Part shown: one piece after another, positions 1-6,467 of the stretch | How positions within the stretch are numbered: the first letter of the stretch is position 1 | Layout: the number at the start of each line of letters is the position of its first letter | Origin: Rhodobacter sp. | Lineage (GTDB): Bacteria > Pseudomonadota > Alphaproteobacteria > Rhodobacterales > Rhodobacteraceae | Length of the DNA stretch: 9,390 nt | NCBI GenBank assembly: GCA_013824045.1 | Contig: PNND01000116.1 | Coordinates: forward strand, 1-9,390 | Direction: 5' to 3' | Program-made: the position numbers and the translations under genes | Notes under the pieces: generated by a model | Database searches by the model: none | The model's input: the letters and a program-made list of their open reading frames with translations, nothing else | What the model was told of the DNA's origin: nothing

Positions 1-468
1 GCTGATGCTGCGGATGCCGGTTGCGGCAAGCTGTGCGGCCAGATCGCCCATGCGATCGGTGTCAAGCTCCGGGTCGCCCGAACCGGCAAGGATCAGATCG
101 CCATTCACGCGCCCGCCCTGAAGCGGACCGGTGACCAGCACTTGTGTAACGAAGCGATGGCCGCCGCCCAGCCGATCAAGGGCGTAAAGCGCGGTGATTG
201 CCTTCGCCGTGCTGGCCGGGGGCAGCGCCTGACGTTCGCTCATCGCCTCAAGAACCTGTCCGGTGCGGGCATCGGCGACGGCATAGCCCACGACACCGCC
301 AAGGCCCGCCGCTTCGATCAGGGTGCCCGGATCAGCCGCCGATCTGGCCGGGGTCGTTTGGCTAGTGGGCCGCGCCAAGGGGCGCGGGCTGACCGCCAGC
401 CCTTCGGCAAAGGCGGGGGCCGCCAGACCGGCCAGCATCCCACCCAGAACAAACCGCCGCGAAACCAT
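1..468 (-). CDS. dacB: D-alanyl-D-alanine carboxypeptidase/endopeptidase, PBP4 type (peptidase S13), 3' part cut by window edge
   Basis: The visible 156 codons are the N-terminal part of a penicillin-binding protein 4-type enzyme, which removes the terminal D-Ala from peptidoglycan stem peptides and cuts D-Ala cross-links in the periplasm. A signal peptide occupies about residues 1-21, with the pair R4-R5 inside SRRFVLGG, a hydrophobic stretch and an AFA cleavage-like site. The serine acylation motif SxxK is S86-T-A-K89 in PPASTAKAIT. The family-typical stretch GDLILAGSGDPEL follows at about 123-135. The later SxN and KTG motifs lie beyond the left edge. Two ATGs are adjacent (471 and 468). 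A purine-rich GGGGGGAA upstream sits better for the second, so 468 is used. It lies 73 bp downstream of nadD on the same strand and may be co-transcribed with it. The SRRFVLGG motif suggests Tat rather than Sec export, which is inference. The family call is firm; the symbol dacB is by homology. Confidence 0.88.
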   Translation of the reverse strand, partial: MVSRRFVLGGMLAGLAAPAFAEGLAVSPRPLARPTSQTTPARSAADPGTLIEAAGLGGVVGYAVADARTGQVLEAMSERQALPPASTAKAITALYALDRLGGGHRFVTQVLVTGPLQGGRVNGDLILAGSGDPELDTDRMGDLAAQLAATGIRSIS

Positions 469-541
469 CATTTCCCCCCGAACCGAACCCGCAAAGCCTA
501 GCCAAAGCCCATGGCATCCAGCAAGCGGAAGAAATGCCGCG

Positions 542-1138
542 TCAGCGCCGCCACTCCCCGCGCGCCCGGATCGCGGTGGAAGAGGATCCATCCATCGGAA
601 GGTTCACAAAGCACCAAGCGGGTGCGGGCTTGTTGCGCAGTACCTCGCCCCGATCCACCAGATCGCCCCCGTAGATGCGGGCGGCCTTGGACATGCGCGC
701 CCGCACGCCCCAGCCCGGCCGGGCCAGAACGCCTACAGGGACCATGCGCAGAATATCCTCCCACCGTTCCCAGCGGTGGAACTGCACCAGATTGTCCGCC
801 CCCATCAGCCAGACGAACCGCACGCCGGGATAATGTGCCTTCAGCGCGCTCAGCGTTTCGGCGGTGTAGCGGGTGCCAAGGCGTGCCTCGATATCGCTGA
901 CCACGACGCGGGGATCGCGCATCACGGCGCGGGCGCGCGCCATCCGGTCTGCCAAGGGGGCCGGGCCGCGCTGTTTGAGCGGATTGCCGGGGCTGACCAG
1001 CCACCAGACCCGGTCCAGCCCCATCCGTTTGAGCGCCTCGCGCGTGATGTGCACATGGCCGCCATGCGCCGGATCGAAGCTTCCTCCCAGAAGCCCGATC
1101 ACCATTCCCTTTCGCGCTACGGGGAATCCTGCCCGCAC
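542..1138 (-). CDS. nadD: Nicotinate-nucleotide adenylyltransferase (NaMN to NaAD)
   Basis: This cytoplasmic enzyme transfers AMP from ATP to nicotinate mononucleotide, giving deamido-NAD, the step before NAD synthetase. The nucleotidyltransferase signature [10 protein letters not shown] is at residues 19-28, with histidines H25 and H28. The second family motif, SSTAIR, is at residues 186-191, close to the C-terminus. Together they identify NadD rather than CoaD. The chosen start is GTG at 1138. It has a GGAGG five bases upstream and gives an N-terminus [12 protein letters not shown] that resembles relatives as I recall them. A TTG at 1165 (207 aa) and an ATG at 1105 are alternatives in the same frame. 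The product is 198 aa, normal for the family. The gene is divergent from ettA across 128 bp and precedes the PBP4 gene. A larger overlapping reading frame on the same strand (498-1265) lacks the motifs and is a shadow. Confidence 0.93.
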   Translation of the reverse strand: MRAGFPVARKGMVIGLLGGSFDPAHGGHVHITREALKRMGLDRVWWLVSPGNPLKQRGPAPLADRMARARAVMRDPRVVVSDIEARLGTRYTAETLSALKAHYPGVRFVWLMGADNLVQFHRWERWEDILRMVPVGVLARPGWGVRARMSKAARIYGGDLVDRGEVLRNKPAPAWCFVNLPMDGSSSTAIRARGEWRR

Positions 1139-1197
1139 GCCGCCCTCCGCTGCAAATTCGGGCAAACGCCCAACCTCCTTGCCCCAAACACCTCACG

Positions 1198-1226
1198 TTG
1201 CCACTGTCCAGCATTATCGCTACATG
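1198..1226 (+). promoter_or_regulatory. Candidate sigma70-type promoter for ettA
   Basis: TTGCCA (1198-1203) matches the -35 consensus at five of six positions. It is followed after 17 bases by TACATG (1221-1226), a weak -10 with three of six matches. It lies in the 128-bp spacer between divergent nadD and ettA, about 40 bp before the ettA start. This is pattern matching only. I saw no equally good box for nadD on the other strand. Confidence 0.33.
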
Positions 1227-1266
1227 TCCCCGCAACATCCCCAAGGATTCACGCAGGAGCGGCAAG

Positions 1267-2922
1267 ATGGCCTCGTATCAATACGTCTATCACATGGATG
1301 GCGTGTCAAAGACCTATCCCGGCGGCAAGAAGGTGTTTGAGAACATCCGCCTGAACTTTCTGCCCGGGGTGAAGATCGGTGTGGTCGGCGTGAACGGGGC
1401 GGGGAAATCCACCCTGCTGCGCGTCATGGCCGGATGGGACAAGGATTTTCAGGGTGAAGCTTGGGCGGCCAAGGGGGCCAAAGTGGGCTACCTGCCGCAG
1501 GAGCCGCAACTGGACGCGAACCTGACGGTGCGGGAGAACGTCAAGCTGGGCGTGGCGGAAAAGCAGGGCAAGCTGGACCGCTATAACGAACTGGCGATGA
1601 ACTATTCGGATGAGACCGCCGAAGAGATGTCGCAGTTGCAGGACCAGATCGACGCGGAAAACCTGTGGGATCTGGACAGCCAGATCGACGTGGCGATGGA
1701 GGCCCTGCGCTGCCCGCCGGATGATGCCAATGTGGAAACGCTTTCGGGTGGCGAAAAGCGCCGCGTAGCGCTTTGCAAGCTGCTGCTGGAAGCGCCCGAC
1801 ATGCTGCTCTTGGACGAACCGACGAACCACCTTGATGCCGAAACCATCGCTTGGTTGCAAAAGCACCTGATCGAATACAAGGGCACGATCCTGACCGTGA
1901 CCCATGACCGCTATTTCCTTGACGATATCACGACCTGGATTCTGGAACTGGAGCGCGGCAAGGGGCTGCCGCATGAGGGCAATTATTCCTCATGGCTGGA
2001 TGCCAAGGCCAAGCGGCTGGCGCAGGAAGCGCGCGAGGACAAGGCCAAGCAGAAGGTTCTGGAAAAGGAACTGGAATGGATCCGCGCCGGGGCCAAGGCC
2101 CGTCAGGCCAAATCCAAGGCACGTATCTCGGCCTATGAAAAGATGGCGGACGAGTCGGTCAAGGATCTGGTCGGCAAAGCGCAGATCATCATCCCGCACG
2201 GTCCCCGGCTTGGGTCCAAGGTCATCGAGTTCGAGAATGTTTCCAAGGCGCTGGGCGACAAGCAGTTGATCGAGAACCTGTCCTTTGCCCTGCCGCCGGG
2301 CGGGATCGTGGGTGTGATCGGCCCGAACGGGGCCGGGAAATCCACGCTGATGAAGATGATCATCGGCACCGAAAAGCCCGACAGCGGGACCATCACGCTG
2401 GGCGATACGGTGCAGTTGTCCTATGTCGATCAGTCGCGCGATTCGCTTGATCCCAACAAGAACGTCTGGGAAGAGATCACCGATGCGCTGGATATCGTCG
2501 TTCTGGGCGATGCCGAGGTGAACAGCCGCGCCTACTGTTCTTCGTTCAACTTCAAGGGATCGGACCAGCAAAAGAAGGTGGGCATCCTATCGGGCGGGGA
2601 ACGCAACCGGGTGCATATGGCCAAGCTGCTGAAATCCGGGGGCAACGTGTTGTTGCTGGACGAACCGACCAACGATCTGGACGTGGAAACGCTGCAGGCG
2701 CTGGAATCGGCGATCGAGGAGTTCGCAGGTTGCGCGGTGATCATTTCGCACGACCGGTTCTTCCTTGACCGGCTGTGTACCCATATCCTTGCCTTTGAAG
2801 GCGATGCCCATGTCGAATGGTTCGAGGGCAACTTCCAGGCCTATGAGGATGACAAGGTCCGTCGCCTTGGCCCGGATTCGATTGAACCCAAGCGCGTGAA
2901 GTACAAGAAGTTTACGCGCTGA
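1267..2922 (+). CDS. ettA: Energy-dependent translational throttle protein EttA (ABC-F ATPase)
   Basis: EttA is a soluble ABC-F protein that binds the ribosomal E site and gates entry into elongation according to the ATP/ADP ratio; it is not a transporter. The product has 551 aa, against about 555 in E. coli. Two ABC cassettes are complete. The first has Walker A GVNGAGKST (41-49), signature LSGGE (159-163), Walker B LLLDEPTNHLD with D183-E184, and switch H213. The second has Walker A GPNGAGKST (352-360), LSGGE (441-445) and D465-E466. Both catalytic glutamates are present. The charged helical linker around residues 240-300 is the P-site tRNA interaction region of ABC-F proteins. There are no membrane segments. 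Start ATG 1267 has AGGAGC upstream; a longer frame from 1198 lacks such a site. The C-terminal RRLGPDSIEPKRVKYKKFTR is typical of EttA and separates it from Uup and YheS. Confidence 0.96.
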   Translation: MASYQYVYHMDGVSKTYPGGKKVFENIRLNFLPGVKIGVVGVNGAGKSTLLRVMAGWDKDFQGEAWAAKGAKVGYLPQEPQLDANLTVRENVKLGVAEKQGKLDRYNELAMNYSDETAEEMSQLQDQIDAENLWDLDSQIDVAMEALRCPPDDANVETLSGGEKRRVALCKLLLEAPDMLLLDEPTNHLDAETIAWLQKHLIEYKGTILTVTHDRYFLDDITTWILELERGKGLPHEGNYSSWLDAKAKRLAQEAREDKAKQKVLEKELEWIRAGAKARQAKSKARISAYEKMADESVKDLVGKAQIIIPHGPRLGSKVIEFENVSKALGDKQLIENLSFALPPGGIVGVIGPNGAGKSTLMKMIIGTEKPDSGTITLGDTVQLSYVDQSRDSLDPNKNVWEEITDALDIVVLGDAEVNSRAYCSSFNFKGSDQQKKVGILSGGERNRVHMAKLLKSGGNVLLLDEPTNDLDVETLQALESAIEEFAGCAVIISHDRFFLDRLCTHILAFEGDAHVEWFEGNFQAYEDDKVRRLGPDSIEPKRVKYKKFTR

Positions 2923-2929
2923 TGTGGCA

Positions 2930-2949
2930 GGGCGGGGGGGTCCCCGCCC
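2930..2949. terminator. GC-rich hairpin between convergent ettA and permease genes
   Basis: GGGCGGGG (2930-2937), loop GGGT and CCCCGCCC (2942-2949) form a perfect 8-bp all-GC stem. It sits in the 30-bp gap between the ettA stop (2920-2922) and the stop of the leftward permease (2953-2955). Neither strand has a clear run of T after the stem, so it is not a textbook intrinsic terminator. Its position between two converging genes supports a shared, bidirectional stop or a 3'-end-stabilising stem. Confidence 0.55.
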
Positions 2950-2952
2950 CGT

Positions 2953-3873
2953 CTATCCTTGCGGTGTTGTTACCTTGCGCTGGGCGGCGCGGTCCTTGCC
3001 CAGTTTGCGTTCCCGCAGAATGATGAGGATGCCGGCAAGGATGATCAGCGCGGCACCCATCAGCATGGTGCGGCTGGGCATTTCGGCAAAAACGAACCAT
3101 CCGATGGCAAGGGCGAAGAGCATAGAGGCATAGTCGAAAGGCGCGACCAGCGAGGCATCGGCCTCGCGGTAGCTGGATGTGAGCAGGATCTGCCCGACAC
3201 CACCCAGTAGCCCCGCGCCGATCAGAAGGGCGAGTTCTTTTGGTTCAGGCCAGACCCAGCCGAAGGGCAGGGTGGCCAAGGACAGCACCGTGGCGGTGAG
3301 CGAAAAGTAGAAGACGATGGCGGGCGTCTTTTCGGTCTGCACCAGTTTGCGGACAAAGACCTGTGCCAGTGCGGCGAAGACTGCCCCACCTAGGACCAGC
3401 ATTGCTCCGAAGGCTTCGGCATGGCCTGCGCCGCCGTCGAGGACGGTCAGGCGGGGCGAGAGGACGATGAGGACTCCCACCATCCCCAGCGCGACGCAGG
3501 ACAGGCGAAACAGGCGGACATCTTCGCCCAGGAACATGGCGGCGAAGATCACGGTCAGAAGGGGCGCGGCATAGCCGATGGCCGTGACTTCGGGCAGGGG
3601 CAGGTAGGCCAGCCCGGCAAAGCCAAGCCCCATTGCGCAGGTCCCGGCGAACCCGCGCCAGACATGGCCCATCGGGCTAACGGCGCGCAGGCCGGTGGAA
3701 AGCTCGCGCCGCATGAGCAGCCAGACGACGATGACGGGTATGGCGAAGGCAGAGCGGAAAAACACCGCTTGCCCGGCGGGGACATGGTCGGCGGTGGCCT
3801 TGATCATCGACACCATGACGATGAAGACAAGCACCGAGCCGAGTTTCAGGGCAATGCCGCGGAGTGGGCGCAT
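2953..3873 (-). CDS. EamA/DMT-family inner-membrane permease (two EamA domains)
   Basis: This is a 306-aa hydrophobic protein with about ten predicted membrane segments in two repeated EamA halves (roughly residues 8-135 and 150-285), the layout of the drug/metabolite transporter superfamily. The N-terminal half contains the conserved-looking stretch AVFFRSAFAIPVIV. The C-terminus is short, basic and cytoplasmic-looking (RERKLGKDRAAQRK). The start was set at ATG 3873 because AGAGG lies six bases upstream and residue 1 leads directly into TM1. Extending to 3924 adds 17 non-hydrophobic residues without support. Substrates in this superfamily range from amino acids and nucleotide-sugar-like compounds to riboflavin (RibN) and S-adenosylmethionine, so none can be assigned here. 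The gene is divergent from ade, which makes a purine-related cargo possible but unproven. Confidence 0.85.
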   Translation of the reverse strand: MRPLRGIALKLGSVLVFIVMVSMIKATADHVPAGQAVFFRSAFAIPVIVVWLLMRRELSTGLRAVSPMGHVWRGFAGTCAMGLGFAGLAYLPLPEVTAIGYAAPLLTVIFAAMFLGEDVRLFRLSCVALGMVGVLIVLSPRLTVLDGGAGHAEAFGAMLVLGGAVFAALAQVFVRKLVQTEKTPAIVFYFSLTATVLSLATLPFGWVWPEPKELALLIGAGLLGGVGQILLTSSYREADASLVAPFDYASMLFALAIGWFVFAEMPSRTMLMGAALIILAGILIILRERKLGKDRAAQRKVTTPQG

Positions 3874-3895
3874 GGTGACCTCTGGCGTTGGCACA

Positions 3896-3939
3896 GGTGG
3901 ACCATCCTTCGCCGCCGGGTGCAAGGGGGGTGGACCATC
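3896..3939. repeat. 11-bp direct repeat in the permease/ade divergent spacer (possible operator)
   Basis: GGTGGACCATC occurs exactly at 3896-3906 and again at 3929-3939. The start-to-start distance is 33 bp, about three helical turns. Each copy holds GGTNNACC, a small interrupted palindrome. The heptamer CGTTGGC flanks the pair on the outside, at 3886-3892 and 3941-3947, in direct orientation. All of this lies within the 107 bp between the two divergent start codons. The repeat is seen directly; a role as a regulator binding site is inference. Confidence 0.5.
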
Positions 3940-3980
3940 ACGTTGGCTTGGGGTTTGCTGATGGCAAAGGAGTGCCGCCC

Positions 3981-5693
3981 ATGCCGCAGATCGCCCCCAA
4001 GGCCCCGTTGTCAGACCGTATCGCGCAGGGGCGGGGTGCGGTGCCTGCTGATCTGGTGCTGCGGGGCGGGCGGGTGTTTGACCTGATCACGGGTGAATTG
4101 GTGGAAACGGATGTGGCGATCTGTGGTGATACGGTTGTGGGTGTCTTTGGCAGCTATGAGGGAAAGCGCGTCATTGACGTGTCAGGGCAGGTGCTGGTGC
4201 CGGGGTTCATCGACACGCATCTGCACATTGAATCGTCGCTGGTGACACCGTTCGAGTTTGACCGCTGCGTGACACCGCGTGGAGTGACGACCGCGATCTG
4301 CGACCCGCATGAGATTGCCAATGTCTGCGGCATCGAGGGGATCACCTATTTTCTTGAGGCGTCCAGCCGGACGCTGATGGATATCCGGGTTCAGTTGTCA
4401 TCCTGCGTACCGTCGACCCATATGGAAACGGCAGGCGCGCGGTTGGGGGCGTCGGATCTGATCCCGCTGATGGATCATCCGCGCGGGATCGGGCTGGCGG
4501 AGTTCATGAATTTTCCGGGTGTCCTGATGCAGGATGCGGGCTGCATGGCCAAGCTGGAGGCGTGGCAAGGGCGGCATATCGACGGGCATGCGCCGCTTTT
4601 GCGTGGTAATGACCTGAACGGTTATATCGCGGCGGGAATACGCACGGAGCATGAGGCGACCAGCGCGGAAGAAGCGCTGGAAAAGCTGCGCAAGGGGATG
4701 CGGGTTTTGATCCGGGAAGGATCGGTGTCGAAGGACCTGCATGCGCTGGCCCCGCTGCTGGTGGAGCGTTTTGCGCCTTACCTGTGCCTGTGTACTGATG
4801 ACCGCAATCCGCTGGACATCGCCGAACATGGGCATCTGGACCACATGATACGCACGGCCATTGCGCTGGGGGCTGATCCATTAGCGGTGTATCGAGCGGC
4901 CAGCCTTTCGGCGGCCGAGGCGTTCGGGTTGAAGGATCGCGGTCTGATCGCGCCGGGCAAGCGTGCCGATATCGTGGTGCTGGATTCGCTGGAGGGGTGC
5001 CATGCGGCGATGGTGTTCGCAGGCGGGGTGGAGGTGACGGACGCCGCCTTTGCCGCGCGACAGGTGATCCCGCCCGTGGCACGGCATTCGGTCAAGGCAA
5101 CAAAAGTGGAGCCGCATCATTTCCGCTGTGGCGGCAACCGGGTAGAGACGCCGGTGATCGGCATTCTGCCGGGCAAGATCATCACCGAATATCTGACCCA
5201 TGACATCGCGCCTACGGATGGCGACAAGCGGCCTGATCTGGACCGTGACCTGATCCGCATTGCGGTTATCGAACGGCATGGCAAGAACGGCAATCGCGCG
5301 ACGGGGTTCGTGAAGGGTTTTGGCCTGAAGCGGGGGGCAATTGCATCGACCGTTTGTCACGATCACCACAACATTGCCGTGGTAGGGGCAGATTACGCCG
5401 ACATGGCGCTGGCGGCCAATCGTCTGGGCGAGATCGAGGGTGGTTTTGTGGTGGTTGAGGGTGGCCGGGTGCTGGCGGAACTGCCTTTGCCCGTTGCGGG
5501 GCTGATGAGCCTTGAACCGTTTGAATTTGTCCGCGAACGCCTTGTTGCATTGCGCGCTGCGGCGGCGGGGCTGGGGGTGGTGCTGGAAGAGCCGTTTCTG
5601 CAACTGGCCTTTCTGGCGCTGCCCGTGATCCCGCATCTGAAGATCACGGATCACGGCATGGTGGACGTGGACCGCTTTGAAGTGATCCCGTGA
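3981..5693 (+). CDS. ade: Adenine deaminase (adenine to hypoxanthine)
   Basis: This is an amidohydrolase-superfamily enzyme of purine salvage that hydrolyses adenine to hypoxanthine and ammonia in the cytoplasm with a bound metal pair. The product is 570 aa, normal for Ade. After a short beta-sandwich segment comes the metal motif [13 protein letters not shown] with H80 and H82. Next are DGHAP (201-205), TEHE (222-225) and the catalytic CTDD (271-274). The C-terminal Ade-specific domain contains [12 protein letters not shown] and then CHDHHN at 459-464. These features separate it from dihydroorotase, imidazolonepropionase and adenosine deaminase. Start ATG 3981 is preceded by AAGGAG eight bases upstream; the in-frame extension to 3888 lacks conserved features and runs into the spacer. 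It is divergent from the EamA permease. exoD follows 95 bp downstream, too far to assume an operon. Confidence 0.94.
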   Translation: MPQIAPKAPLSDRIAQGRGAVPADLVLRGGRVFDLITGELVETDVAICGDTVVGVFGSYEGKRVIDVSGQVLVPGFIDTHLHIESSLVTPFEFDRCVTPRGVTTAICDPHEIANVCGIEGITYFLEASSRTLMDIRVQLSSCVPSTHMETAGARLGASDLIPLMDHPRGIGLAEFMNFPGVLMQDAGCMAKLEAWQGRHIDGHAPLLRGNDLNGYIAAGIRTEHEATSAEEALEKLRKGMRVLIREGSVSKDLHALAPLLVERFAPYLCLCTDDRNPLDIAEHGHLDHMIRTAIALGADPLAVYRAASLSAAEAFGLKDRGLIAPGKRADIVVLDSLEGCHAAMVFAGGVEVTDAAFAARQVIPPVARHSVKATKVEPHHFRCGGNRVETPVIGILPGKIITEYLTHDIAPTDGDKRPDLDRDLIRIAVIERHGKNGNRATGFVKGFGLKRGAIASTVCHDHHNIAVVGADYADMALAANRLGEIEGGFVVVEGGRVLAELPLPVAGLMSLEPFEFVRERLVALRAAAAGLGVVLEEPFLQLAFLALPVIPHLKITDHGMVDVDRFEVIP

Positions 5694-5788
5694 CAACAGG
5701 TTTATATGATAGCAACGCAGCCATGGGGTTGCGCTGGCGTGCCCAAGCAACAAAGTCTGTACGGGTGAGATGAGGGGACGTGGGCCCG

Positions 5789-6448
5789 ATGGGCAAGGGA
5801 CGAAAGATCGCACGGCGTTTTGGCAAGATTGAAGGCGCACAGCCCGAGGGGAAGCGGCGGTTTTCGCAGATCCTCGATGCGATCGGTGCGGATGAGCGGC
5901 GTGAGCGTGTGTCTGTATCCGATCTGATGCAGGCGATGGATGCGCGTGCCGTGGCGGCGCTTATCCTGCTTTTTGCACTGCCGAATGTGGTGCCTACCCC
6001 GCCGGGGACTTCGTCCATCCTCGGCCTGCCGCTGCTTTATCTGACCGCGCAGATGATGTTAGGCAAACTGCCATGGTTGCCCGCACTCATCGCGGATCGG
6101 TCGATGACGCGGAGCGATTTCAATTCCTTTGTCGGGCGGGTGACACCGCTGATCGCCCGGTTGGAACGGCTGCTGAAGCCACGGTTCCTTTTCGTCACCT
6201 CTGTCACGGGGGAACGGATCATCGGTGGCATTTGCCTTGCCTTGGCCATCGTGCTGGCGATGCCCATCCCTTTGGGCAACATGCTGCCGGCACTGGCCAT
6301 TTCCCTGATGGCGCTGGGTGTGCTGGAGCGTGACGGATTTTGGGTGGTGATCGGTGCCATCGTTGGAGTGGTGTCGATGGTGATCGTGTCGGGGGTTGTC
6401 TGGGCGCTGGCAAAGGCCACGATTTTCCTGATCGTCAACGCTTTCTGA
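5789..6448 (+). CDS. ExoD-family inner-membrane protein
   Basis: This is a 219-aa protein of the exopolysaccharide synthesis ExoD family. The N-terminus is basic and soluble (about 1-45). Hydrophobic segments follow, including LILLFALPNVVPTPPGTS near 55-72, which is the family hallmark, and two strongly hydrophobic stretches in the last 80 residues. In Sinorhizobium meliloti, exoD mutants make altered exopolysaccharide and are alkali-sensitive; the biochemical activity is unknown, and no exopolysaccharide genes are visible nearby. Start choice is uncertain. AGGGG at 5773-5777 is 11 bases before ATG 5789 but only two before the in-frame GTG 5780. In the 95-bp upstream gap, TATGAT (5705-5710) is a good -10 hexamer but has no convincing -35. 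The stop lies inside the duplicated palindrome at 6443-6467. Confidence 0.82.
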   Translation: MGKGRKIARRFGKIEGAQPEGKRRFSQILDAIGADERRERVSVSDLMQAMDARAVAALILLFALPNVVPTPPGTSSILGLPLLYLTAQMMLGKLPWLPALIADRSMTRSDFNSFVGRVTPLIARLERLLKPRFLFVTSVTGERIIGGICLALAIVLAMPIPLGNMLPALAISLMALGVLERDGFWVVIGAIVGVVSMVIVSGVVWALAKATIFLIVNAF

Positions 6449-6467
6449 TCAGGGCCTTCTGATCAGG
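6443..6467. repeat. Duplicated palindrome at the exoD/kinase convergent junction
   Basis: TTCTGATCAGG is present at 6443-6453 and 6457-6467, a 14-bp period. Each copy holds the 8-bp palindrome CTGATCAG. Because each copy is self-complementary, the pair can also fold as an 8-bp stem (6445-6452 with 6459-6466) around a 6-base loop. The exoD stop codon (6446-6448) lies in the first copy and the kinase stop (6463-6465, reverse strand) in the second. A terminator-like role is plausible, but no T tract follows on either strand. Confidence 0.6.

Noticed and set aside
498..1265. 255-codon open frame on the minus strand, longer than nadD and overlapping it
   Set aside because: The NadD motifs (GSFDPAH..H and SSTxIR) are in the other frame. 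This one shows only frame-shifted, Gly/Arg-rich sequence.
323..1354. 343-codon open frame on the plus strand opposite the PBP4 gene and nadD
   Set aside because: It runs antisense to two genes with clear motifs. Its translation is low-complexity, rich in Pro, Ala and Arg with no domain, as expected from GC-driven absence of stop codons.
1267..2922. ABC transporter ATPase or antibiotic-resistance ABC-F protein
   Set aside because: There are two fused cassettes, an EttA-type linker and C-terminus, and no permease gene next to it. Length and tail match the housekeeping EttA rather than resistance ABC-F proteins.
3874..3980. Purine riboswitch upstream of ade
   Set aside because: The 107-bp spacer is GC-rich and shows no three-way junction with the conserved loop and core bases of purine riboswitches. 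Only the direct repeat stands out.
4881..5840. 319-codon open frame on the minus strand opposite ade
   Set aside because: It is fully antisense to the conserved C-terminal domain of adenine deaminase. Its composition is His/Gln/Arg-rich, with no recognisable fold.
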